A stretch of 64,000 bases of DNA from Mactra quadrangularis (Eukaryota; Mollusca; Bivalvia; Venerida; Mactridae). The stretch is from positions 53,439,395 to 53,503,394 of the forward strand of contig CM046307.1 of the NCBI GenBank assembly GCA_025267735.1. The letters run 5' to 3'. A program made the translations under genes and the position numbers. The notes under the pieces are model-generated. The model did no database searches, had not been told where the DNA came from, and saw nothing but the letters and a program-made list of their open reading frames with translations. Positions 49,001-61,000 of the stretch are shown here, piece after piece. Positions within the stretch are counted from its first letter, which is position 1; each line of letters starts with the position of its first letter.

Positions 49001-52000
49001 TAATTTAACATCAAAGTGAAGAAACCAAACATCTTCACATTTGATTGACTGTTAAGAACAGCTTTTTAAAAAAACATTTTTGTTAAGGGAGCTACTCAAA
49101 TATGAACATAACTCTTGATTTAGAAATTGTACCTTACTCTAAACTTAACCTTTACCTATTATGATTAGTTAAATTGTTTATTTTTCAGGACTATTGAAAT
49201 ACCAAAACCTACTCTTGGGTATGTGTATTATTTAATTTATAATTATTGTTTGTCTCTGTTCAATGTATTTAATAACCTCTTTGTCTGTTTTTAATATGGT
49301 TTGTTTTTTTAAATAACTTTGAAAAAAATCCAAGTTACTCAATTTGGGCCTCAGCCTTTTCTTAGGGAAAATTATAACGGTTTTCACTTATTTAGGGAAA
49401 TGGACCCACTTCATCGCCAGTAAAAAAGGAATTAATTTATCAAAGTTTAGGTGTTACAAAATCAATAAGATAATTCAGTAGATTATTTGGTAAACAACAT
49501 AGACTGTATCCAAATTGAAAAAAACACTTTGTGGCCTTTAACTTAAGGCATAAGGTAAAGTTTTTGCGACTTTTTATGGGTCTGGCTTAGGTTTGTTGGG
49601 GAAGCAGCCTTTCTTTCAAGAATATTGTTTTGGCTTTGACCAGTGACATCTGAATTTGAGTTAGAGATTAATTTTCTTACTATACACCAAATGTTTAACC
49701 ATCAACAAAATTTTTTAAGCTGCTGTGGAAAGATAGCTTCTAAATGTAATATTTAATAGAAGTCTATGACTTGCTGCTTCAGTTTACTTTGTTAGTGTTA
49801 ACACAATATAATGTAATGAATGCATGGGTGCAAGTTTTCAGGCATATGCCTGAAGTTTAGGTTTTTCACAACAAATTAGACAATGTTTTGCTTCTAAATT
49901 ATGAAGAAAATGATTTCAAATTACAGTTTTCAGGTTTTTCAAAGTTTTCATCTTGCACCCATGTGAATGAAAAGTAGGTCACTAGTCTAACTTAAAGAGA
50001 TGTCTACAAGATTAATGGATTTGATTAAACAATGACCAATAATAAGGCTACATTTAAGACAGAACTTAGAAATATACTTAGAAATTTAGATTTCAATCAT
50101 TTCTTCCTATTTCTTAATGAAAATAAAGGAAGTATAATCGTGTTTCTTCAGCTCTCGTTATGTCATCATGAAATTTTGCTTAAACTCTGACACTGGGTCG
50201 TAAAATCAAACCAGTTCGGTCATCTCCTTAAATTTTCACATGCTCTAAACCCATTGATGATGTTTTTTAACCTGGATCGGTAGCGCATTTGGTAGCGCAT
50301 CTGAATTTTGAGTCAAGTGTCCCGAAGGGGGTGCATGTTCGAATCCCACCCAGGAAGGTTATACCCTTCCATGAAAGTTTGACAATAATGTCAATTTTCC
50401 TCCGTTAATAAGGTATATTGCGAAGTATCCTGCCTTGTGGAAGGGTAGGTACTGGTTATAGACAAGAGTCCAGGAAAGCCAGGTTAGGTGTGTTTTTGAC
50501 TTATATAATGTGATGCTATGGCATTAAACCCAACAACATGTATTTTAGCTATGGGACAAATTATCAACTAGTCCTACTACAATTATGAAATCAGTCGAGA
50601 TTAAGATTGTTTTTAAAGTAATTTTATGTAACATAATTATAAGTAGGAGCAGGCATTGAGCGGTTATGACATTGAAGTGGAAATCATTGTTTAGTCAGCT
50701 CTGTGTTAGATAAAATCTCATCCAAAACATACCCTGTTGTTCCCTTGGGCAAGAAACTATATCTTCTATCTTAGTACTAGGGAACCAGGTTGCGAACTTG
50801 TGAAAGTGATTAATCTGCTTTGTAAGAATTGGTTTTACAATCTTGCAAAACAAATTAGTGTAAACTAAATAAGTACTGTGAACCAAGAAATTTTTACTTT
50901 AGCAGCTGCTACTTTTGGCGGTAATATTTCCGCATATAATTGGTTGTATAATTTCACGCAGACAGTTTCACTATCAATCATCAAAGATGACAAAAGAAAA
51001 TACCAGTATATTATTTCCCAATTTTCATGTCAGGTGTGAATATGTGACATGCGAATAGTGTGTCAACTACAAATAACACAATATTGTATATGCAAACATT
51101 TCTTGGTGTACAGTACTGTTTTATGTAATTAATTTATATATTTCTATGGTTTGTATTTTGTTACTCTAGTTTGTCTGGTGTGACCATTCCTGTTGTCGGG
51201 TATGTACAAAGATAAAATATGGATGTAAACATGTTATATAGTATATGTATAGTTTTATTTTTTATACGCCCGTTTTGAAAAAACGGTCGTATTATGTTAT
51301 GATGTTGTCCGTCCGTCCGTCTGGCTGTCTGTCCGTCCGTGGACAATTGCTTGTCCAGATGATAACTCAAGAAAGGATATACCTAGGTTCCTAAAATTTT
51401 ATGTGTGGATAGCCCTTGGGTAAAGGAGGTTCCCTATTGATTTTGAGACCCCAGGGTTAAAGGTCAAGGTCACTGGGACTTAAAATAGGTAAAACTTGTC
51501 TGGACAATAACTGAACCACCAATGTACCTAAGTTCACCAAATTTAATGTAAGAGTAGCCCATGTGTCAAAGATGTTCCCTATTGGTTTTGGGGCCCCTGC
51601 ATGAAAGGTCAAGGTCACAGTGGCATCATATGGGGAAAAAACTTGTCCTGACAATAACTTAACAACCAATCTACCTAGGTTCACCAAATTTTATGTGAGA
51701 GAAGCCCATGTGTCAAGGATGTTCCCAATTGGTTTTGGGGCCCCTGGGTCAAAGGTCAAGGTCACTGGGACATCAAATTGAAAAACCTTGTCCGGACCAT
51801 AACTCAACAACGCCTGTACCTAGGTTCACCAAATTTTATGTAAGAGTAGCCCATGTGTCAAAGATGTGCCCTATAGGTTTATGGGGCCCCAGGTTCAAAG
51901 GTCAAGGTCACAGGGGCATTATATGGAAAAACTTTGTCCAGACAATAACTGAAAGACCAATGTACCTAGGTTCACCAAATTTTATGTAAGAGTACCCCAT

Positions 52001-55000
52001 GTGTCAAGAATATGCCCTATTGATTTTGGGGCCCCTGGGTCAAAGTTCAAGGTCACAGTGGCATGATATTGAAAAACATTGTCCGGGTAATAACTCAACA
52101 ATGACTGTACCTAGGTTAACCAAATTTCATGTGAGAGTAGCCCATGTGTCAAGGATGTACCTTATCAGTTTTGGGAAAACAGGGTTAAGTTTAAATCTTA
52201 AACCAGAAGATATCAAATTACCAAGCTGTGACTTCAAATGTTCTATCAATATGTTTATAAAGTCAAAGCGGCAAACAATGAAACACTTGTCCAGACAATA
52301 ACTGAACCACCAATGTACCTAGGTTCTCCAAATTTTATGTGAGGGTAGCCCTTGGGTAAAGGTTATGCCCTATTGGTTTTGGGGCTCCTGGGTCACAGGT
52401 CAAGGTCACAGGGGCATCATATTGAAAATCCTTGTTTGAACAATAACTCATCAACTACTGTACCTAGGTTCACAAAATTTTATGTGAAGGTAGCCCTTGT
52501 GTCAAGGATGTTCCCAATTAGGTTTTTGGGCCCCAGACCCAAAGGTCAAGGTCACAGAGGCATCATATGGAAAAACCTTGTCCAGACAATAACTGAACAA
52601 CCAATGTACCTAGGTTCACTAAATTTTATGTTAAAGTAGCCCATGTGTCAAGGTTATGCCCTATTGTTTTTTGGGCACCTTGGTCAAAGGTCAAGGTCAC
52701 AGGGGCATCATATTGAAAATCATTGTCCGGATAATTACTCAACAATGATTGTACCAAAGTTCACCAAATTTCATGTGAGAGTAGCCCATGTGTCAAGGAT
52801 GTACCTTATCAGTTTTGGGAAAACAGGGTTAAGTTTAAATCTTAAACCAGAAGATATCAAATAACCAAGCTGTGACTTCAAATGTTCTATCAATATGTTT
52901 ATAAAGTCAAAGCGGCAAACAATGAAACACTTGTCCAGACAATAACTGAACCACCAATGTACCTAGGTTCTCCAAATTTTATGTGAGGGTAGCCCTTGGG
53001 TAAAGGTTATGCCCTATTGGTTTTGGGGCTCCTGGGTCAAAGGTCAAGGTCACAGGGGCATCATATTGAAAATCCTTGTTTGGACAATAACTCATCAACT
53101 ACTGTACCTAGGTTCACAAACTTTTATGTGAAGGTAGCCCTTTTGTCAAGGATGTTCCCAATAGGTTTTTGGGCCCCAGACCCAAAGGTCAAGGTCACAG
53201 AGGCATCATATGGAAAAACCTTGTCCAGACAATAACTGAACAACCAATGTACCTAGGTTCACTAAATTTTATGTGAAAGTAGCCCATGTGTCAAGGTTAT
53301 GCCCTATTGGTTTTGGGGCGCCTTGGTCAAAGGTCAAGGTCACAGGGGCATCATATTAAAAACATTGTCCGGATAATTACTCAACAATGATTGTACCAAA
53401 GTTCACCAAATTTCATGTGAGAGTAGCCCATGTGTCAAGGATGTACCTTGTCAGTTTTGGGAAAACAGGGTTAAGTTTAAATCTTAAACCAGAAGATATC
53501 AAATTACCAAGCTGTGACTTCAAATGTTCTATCAATTTGTTAATAAAGTCAAAACGGCAAACAATGAAACACTTGTCCAGACAATAACTGAACCACCAAT
53601 GTACCTAGGTTCTCCAAATTTTATATGAGGGTAGCCCTTGGGTAAAGGTTATGCCCTATTGGTTTTGGGGCTCCTGGGTCAAAGGTCAAGGTCACAGGGG
53701 CATCATATTGAAAATCCTTGTTTGGACAATAACTCAACAAGGACTGTACCTAGGTTCATAAAATTTTATGTGAATGTAGCCCTTGTGTAAAGGATGTTCC
53801 CAAAAGGTTTTGGGGCCCCAGACCCAAAGGTCAAGGTCACAGAGGCATCATATGGAAAAACCTTGTCCAGACAATAACTGAACAACCAATGTACTTAGGT
53901 TCACTAAATTTTTTGTGAGAGTAGCCCATGTGTCATGGTTATGTCCTATTGGTTTTAGGGCCCCTGGGTCAAAGGTCAAGGTCACAGGGGCATCATATTG
54001 AAAAACATTGTCCGTGTAGTAAATCAACAATGACTGCACTCAAGTTCACCAAATTTCATGTTAGAGTAGCCCATGTGTCAAGGATGTTCCCTATTGATTT
54101 TGGGGCCCCTGGGTCAAGTTTAAGCCATCATCCAGAAGATATCAAATTACCAAGCAGAGACTTCAAATGTTCAATCAATATGTTAATAAAGTCAAAATGG
54201 CAAACCATGGAAATAATGCTATATTTAATAAGTAAAATGAATTTAGTTCACCAAATTTTATGTGAGGGTAGCCCATGTGTTAAGGATGTTCCCAATTGGT
54301 TTTGGGTCAAAACTGGGTCAAAGATCTAGGTCACAGGGGCATCATATGGACAATCCTTGTCCGGACAATAACTAAACAATGATTGTACCTAGGTTAACCA
54401 AATTTTATGTGGATCAGCCCATTTGTCAAGATGTAATGTGTTGATAGCTCTTTGGTATTTGATGTTCTCTTTTGATTTGGAAACCCCAGGGACAAAAGTC
54501 AAGGTCACAGGGACTTAATTCATATTGAAACATTTTCCGGACAGTAACTCAATAATAATTGTACCTACATTGTAGGTTTTCCAAATCTTATTTAAGGGTA
54601 GCCTTAATGTCTAGCATATGCCCCTTTGGTTTTAGGTCCCTGTGTTAAAGTCAAAAGAAAAATCATGAGGAAAAACCTTGTCCAACAACCAACTTTACCT
54701 AATATCACCAAATTTTATGTATAAATACTCTTTGGGTCAAGGGCGAGAACTTTTGGTTCTGAGGCCCCAGGGTCAAGGTCACTGGAAGTTTGTATGGGAA
54801 AACTTTGTGTCGGTGATAAATCAACCATGGCTGTACCTAGGTTCTCAAAATCTTTGCTTTGGATAGCCCTCCTGTTAAGAATGGGACCTATTCTGAGCTC
54901 CCGGGGTCATTGGTCAAGGTCACAGGGACTTTATATGAGATAGAACACAGCATGGACTGCACACGGGCGTATAATGCCCCGCCCAGCGGAGCTCTTGTTT

Positions 55001-58000
55001 TATCGTAATATAATTGTATTTTGCACAAATTGCCTCGCATGTTTGTATGGTCTAGCCATTTCTCTATGAAGGACAGCAAGATAAAAGTTGATAGGGTTAA
55101 TTTGACTAGGAAAGTTTTGCAATTGCAGGCAACTTTGTTGGTTTGAATCACATCCAAAACATACCTCATTGTTTCCTTAAGCAAGAAACTTAATCCTACT
55201 AGATCAGTACTTGGGGACTGGTGTAATGGTCAGTTTTTTCCTTTGCCCAGGAAGCAGACTTTAAAAAGATTATTCTAAGTTGTTAGAACTTGTTTTATTA
55301 TAAATCTATAAACTAAATCTCTGGAAAATTTCTTGCTAAAAAAATTGTAGTGTTCAAGGTGGTTTTTAAACCAGTGACCTTTCATCCGAAAGTGTGCATC
55401 CTACCAATGGTACCAAGTTAAAAGTACAGAAACATGCATGAACTGATAATAAAGCTTTAGTGTTGGTTTTTGAGTTTAACACAATTGTAGATATTAAATG
55501 ACCCCAATTAATTTTGGGTCATTAGATTAAAGATTTCCATGACATTTTGCTATTAGGTATTGCTTTGAAGCAGAGCTGGGTTATAAGATGTTTTATGTTA
55601 TGTGTTTGGAAATATAGATACCAAGATTGGGTTGATGAATGATTTATATTCAGAGTTTAAGATTTACTGCTTTATTATTTATGCATGGGTGTGAAATTCC
55701 TATACATTTATGTTCATGGACAAGTGAATATTTCCTCCCCACTTGTCTGTAGACAAGTTATTTTTTTATCTCTAAACATACTGTATTGCACTTCTAGACA
55801 AGGGCATTTTGATCCAGGACAAGTTGTTTTATAGATTCCAATTGTCCATGGACAAGCAGAAACAATTCATTATATTATCATTATGTTGATTTAAATCATG
55901 GCATGTGAACATACCTGATTGAACTTTACATTATTGAGACAAACTACATTTTGTATTCTAATTCCCTGTATTTGGTTGTGTTACTCTTACAGTGATCATG
56001 ATATTTTTTTATTAGAAGATATTTTATGAAATCTTTTTGAATATAATTTTAAAATCAATTAAAGTAAAAAAAACACATTGGAGGAATTGTGTTTTCATTG
56101 ACTACATTTAGATGTATACAAATTGCTGTCTTAAATGTTTTAGCCTTGCAATTGGTTCATTTTCATCTAGAAGTTCAGTAACAAATTTAGTCTATTTTCT
56201 TTTATTGTATAATTACTTTCCTGGATTGTGTTGTTATTTTTTGTCATTATTATTTGATTATTTATAGTGACTATGTTTTTGTAGTTCTTTAGATTATTAG
56301 CTTACACAGAACTATTTTACATGGATGTGGATTTTTCCATTCAATATTACTTACTTTTTGTTACTGAATAAAGTTTTTATATCTCTAATTTTGGCAATTT
56401 CATCTGATTATGATAATCACATATTCATTTTTTAAACATTTTTTAACTGATGTAAAAAATGGGCAAAAACCCAATAGGTCAAATGGACCAAATGGCCATT
56501 AAGTACAATTATATTCCAGCCTCTTGAATAATTTATTAAAATGCGAAGAAGTGTTAAACGGTGCTGCATTTACAAGAAAATTGGCCTAGGAGAGGTCTTA
56601 AAATAGGGCTGTTTTCTTATAGTGTTTACCATTTAATTCTTTCTATATTTAGCTTTGCATGTACACAGTATGCTATAATTTGTTTAAATTTGCTTTTGAA
56701 TCAAAAGAAAAGGGAATCAATTTAAGGTCTGTGTTAGACTTTTGTTGATTGTAGTGATGTAAAATTTTTGACTATATAATATTAATAAACCAGACATATG
56801 TCATTTTGTCTCAGTGTATATACATGTTACATAAGTTTCACCTTTTCCATCAATTTTATCTTATATTTTTTCCATTTATATTGCCAAACTCCCCGCAGCG
56901 ATTATTTCCCTTTATTGAATAAATAACCACTGCCACCACTAGTAAATTCATTCCTCAGAGAGCCAATTTTTTTTCATCTTTTCTGTTACAATTCAATATT
57001 TTCTACAAATTGAGTCTTCTTGTAGTAAATTATGATGTTCAAAGTACATAAAGATAAAAAATAGTTTTAATTAATAATTTGTAAAAATAACAAAGCATGA
57101 CATAAGCACTTAGAGAAGTTTGGGCATTCTATAAATAGACGGTATTACTAGCGTCACGTGATTTACATGTTGGCAGTGGTGAAGTAGCAAAGCGTGACGT
57201 AAGCACTGTGAGGAGTTTGTTATATTGCTTTCTCTAAAATTTCTACTGCATTTTTCAACTGGTTTGCTTTCTTATATTTTTGTCTTATTGAAGAGAAATC
57301 TGTTTTGATGGATAGTTTTCTAATTTAATTTTTAATCATATCATGTCAAAACATTTCAATGAAGATTTACTACAATTTTGAAATCACGTTTAGTCTTCTT
57401 ACAGTTTGTCAGTCTGAGTTCTTGATTTGCCTTATTTAATCTTAGCTTAGATTGTTACTTGCTTCATTGAAAGTGTGCATTATTTCAACATATTGAGTAC
57501 TTATGTGGTTTATATTGGTAGAGTGACAGTTGGCTATTCCGAGAAGAGGTGGTCTGTAACTTAGTCTGAACGATTTATTAAATTTAATTTACTTTTCAAA
57601 ATAGTTATATAGCCTATCATATGGCCATATGCATCTGATGTATTTTGAAATATTTGTTTTGTTTATGCGTGTCACAGTTTCTTCAAACACAAATAAGTTT
57701 GTATCTATCTAACATCTACAGACCAATGGCTGCAAAAAGAAACAAACTTTACAAGTGTTCTCATTAACAACTTTACACAGAATCAAAATAAGAGTGAAAA
57801 AATAAATCCAAAACCAATTGCCATTTGATAGGGCACATAAAAAATGTTAGTAGTTGAGAAATGTTTGTTTTTATTTTGGTAAGCGGTTACACCACCATGT
57901 ACATAAAACAATTATATATTATTTTAATTGTCCCTATAGCTAATTATATTTTGTCTGTTTTCAGAATTACTGGGCTGAAGAAACCAGGACCAGGGTATGT

Positions 58001-61000
58001 ATTTTTTCTATGTTTTAGATAGTAAATATGGAGTGTGTGTGACTCTGTAGTAATCTCTAATTAATCATATAAATATTTGGTTTCAAAACCAATCACATGA
58101 CAGACAAATCCTGTAAAAAAATGGTTTGTCTAAATCTGCAGGTTTACAGGATTGACTGTTCAGCAAACATTTAACCACTGGCTAAAATTATGTTATAAAC
58201 AACTCCATGTATCTTCAGTGATTTTGCCTCTGAATTCCATACATTCTTACATTGAGGTGACTTATTTTCCCTAACAGTTTCAATTATTATTTCTAAGATA
58301 TATTTAGCAATTAACTTGTTTGATGCCTTTTATTGAGTCTTTTTTCTGTACAATGTGCTGCAAAATGACATAGATGTGGACATGGTTTGAATGTATGCAA
58401 TGGACCCAGCAACATTCTTGTTGAGCCGAAAATCAAGGACGCAGATACTGACATGGAGCTTAGAACTATTGAATGCCGTCCTTTTAAAAAAATTATTCTG
58501 TCTGTAAGTAGGGTATATATCACAGGATGCATACAAACTGGAAAAATCATGGAAAATGAGATTTTTCTGGAAAAATCATGGAATTTTTATTTTAAGGAAA
58601 ATATGATGGAAAAGTCATGGAAACTTAGAAAACATCATGCAAAATGTTTAATGTGTCATGGAAAAACTATTATATGCCTAATTTATTTCAACCCATAAAA
58701 ATGAATGGAAAAAAATGAAATCAAACATAAATCACAACTTTAAATTTTGGGTAAGAATTGCACTCTTGGGTACGAAAATGAGAGTTTCACTACTACACCA
58801 TTTCAAAAATTTAATTGTACTTGTTTTGGGTTCTGTGTTTCTGTTATATCATGGAAAACTGAAAGGAATCATGGAAAAGTCATGGATAAGTCATGGAATT
58901 TTGGTATTCAAAATCTGTATGAACCCTGTATCAGTAATTATGTATCAATAGAGTAATAGGTCTTTGTCACTAAATAATGTTTACCTTGGATGCATGAATA
59001 CATGTAGTTTTTTATATTTTATTTTTCAGAATGCCAGGTGGACCAGGAACTGGGTAAGTGTGTTTGAACATATTTTGTTCATATCCATGGGTGTGGAATT
59101 CCTATGCCCAACTTTTCAACCTTGTACATTTGTGTCTCAGAACAAGTTGATATTTCCAGCCCACTTGTCTGTGGAGAAGTTAAATGATGTAAAATATACT
59201 ATCATAGCAATACTTGATAATGTAGATGTCTCAATGTTTCAATCATTATAATAAAGTACTAAATTGAATTTGTGTTGATATGTTGCAAGAAATAAATGCA
59301 AAAAAAGAGATAAGTTGATAAGACTAGATTTGTTTATCTATCAGTTTGTTGATAGACCAGTGATTACATACTTTATAAAACATACTTTACAAATGGAGTT
59401 ATTATTCTAGAACTCAAAAAGGGCAGGGAGGAAGAAAAAGTGGGCAAGGCACATCAGGGGGTTGATGTTTTAAAGTAATTATTTCTGTTTGGGAGGAGCA
59501 AAAATGAGCAGGATGAAGAGAAAAATGATTGAGTGCAGCACCCTGCTATTCTGTTTCAGAATAATCACTACAAATGTGGCATTGTTTCATCTGATTGAAA
59601 TGACAAAAGTATCAGTGTTATATATCTGAATTGAGGCTGTCATGGTATGCTCCTCTCATGATTGGGTATATATTGCAGTAGGGTTGACAGTATTTGGTTT
59701 CTATCCGAGTATGTTTGAATTTGTGTGCTGCAATCACTTATATTAGTTAGTGTCAATCTCTATCACCTAAGGCAGTGAAACCATATTTGAATGTTGCTGT
59801 TCCTGATTTTTTTGCTTTCTCCTTTGTAGTGTGTAGTTTGTCTTCTACTTGGATAAACATTTGACATTCAGATTAATCCTTATATTTTATTTAAAATATT
59901 TCAGGAGAAAAAGGTCAAGGTCACCTTCAAGACAAAGGAGATCAAGGTCAAGATCTAGAAGGAGAAGGACAAGATCTAGGTCACCACGTAGAAGAAGGTC
60001 AAGATCTAGGTAATAACTTGTATTCTATAATGATCTGATAGTTGTTTTATTGTAACTATAGCAGAAGTCTTGCTATTGCTATTGCTGTCTTATTTTCAAA
60101 GTGAGGGGAAAAAATATTGTTTCTTCAGTCACTGTGAAACTCAACAGTTTTTACTGGACAGTAGGTCCTGTGAAGATCAAATTTTTACAGGACCAAACAA
60201 GGTCTAACAGGACCAGAGACATTTTACATATTTTGATTTATTGAAAACTGTGTGGATGAGTTCTATTTTTTTGCAGACGGTCCTGGAAACCTGTAGATCT
60301 GGACAGACTTTCTATTTTTGTTTTACAGGATTTGTCCGTCAGTCTTGTTTCGTAGGAACTTGCTTCTTTAGGCCTGTGGGTGAAAGTATTTTGGACTAGT
60401 TTTGAATTTCCAGATTTTCCAGATCTAAAAAAAGTTTCTTTCTCTTTCGTAAACCTGTTGAAATTTTAAAATTTAGAAAGTTCAGGATTTTTTTAAGTTA
60501 AACTTTCACTTTCACCCATACTTGTTAGTGTGATTCAATGACTTTCTTGTATAATGTACAGCTTAAGTATGGTTCATAACTGTCTTGACAATTTAGTTCA
60601 CAAGATTGATCATGATATAAAATTGAATCACTATTCTGTAGTAGTTCTAGAAAATTGATACTTATGAGTGACCTAATACACACTATTGCATTATCACAAT
60701 TGTCAGACATCGAACAGTCACTGTGAAATTATTCATGCTTTGACAGTTGAGAAAAAAATGGACAATAAAATCATATAAATGTATGATAAAGAAATTTATG
60801 TATTTATATTTGATTTGTTAGCCAAATTTTTCAACGAAAAAAAAACAGCTAATAGTTTGGCGAAACACGGGTGGGCGATCGGGCGTCCGGTCTTGTTATC
60901 AATTGCATTAAAGTTTTTTCTCAACCATATATTTCTGCCATTTATTGTCAGATCTTTATGAAACTTCATACAATGATAACATACCATGTGATGAACAGAA

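Noticed and set aside
51708..54329. Series of + strand ORFs with similar MCQGYALLVLGPLGQRSRS-type starts
   Set aside because: They come from the ~145-147 bp satellite units; the period is not constant modulo three and no single frame is kept.
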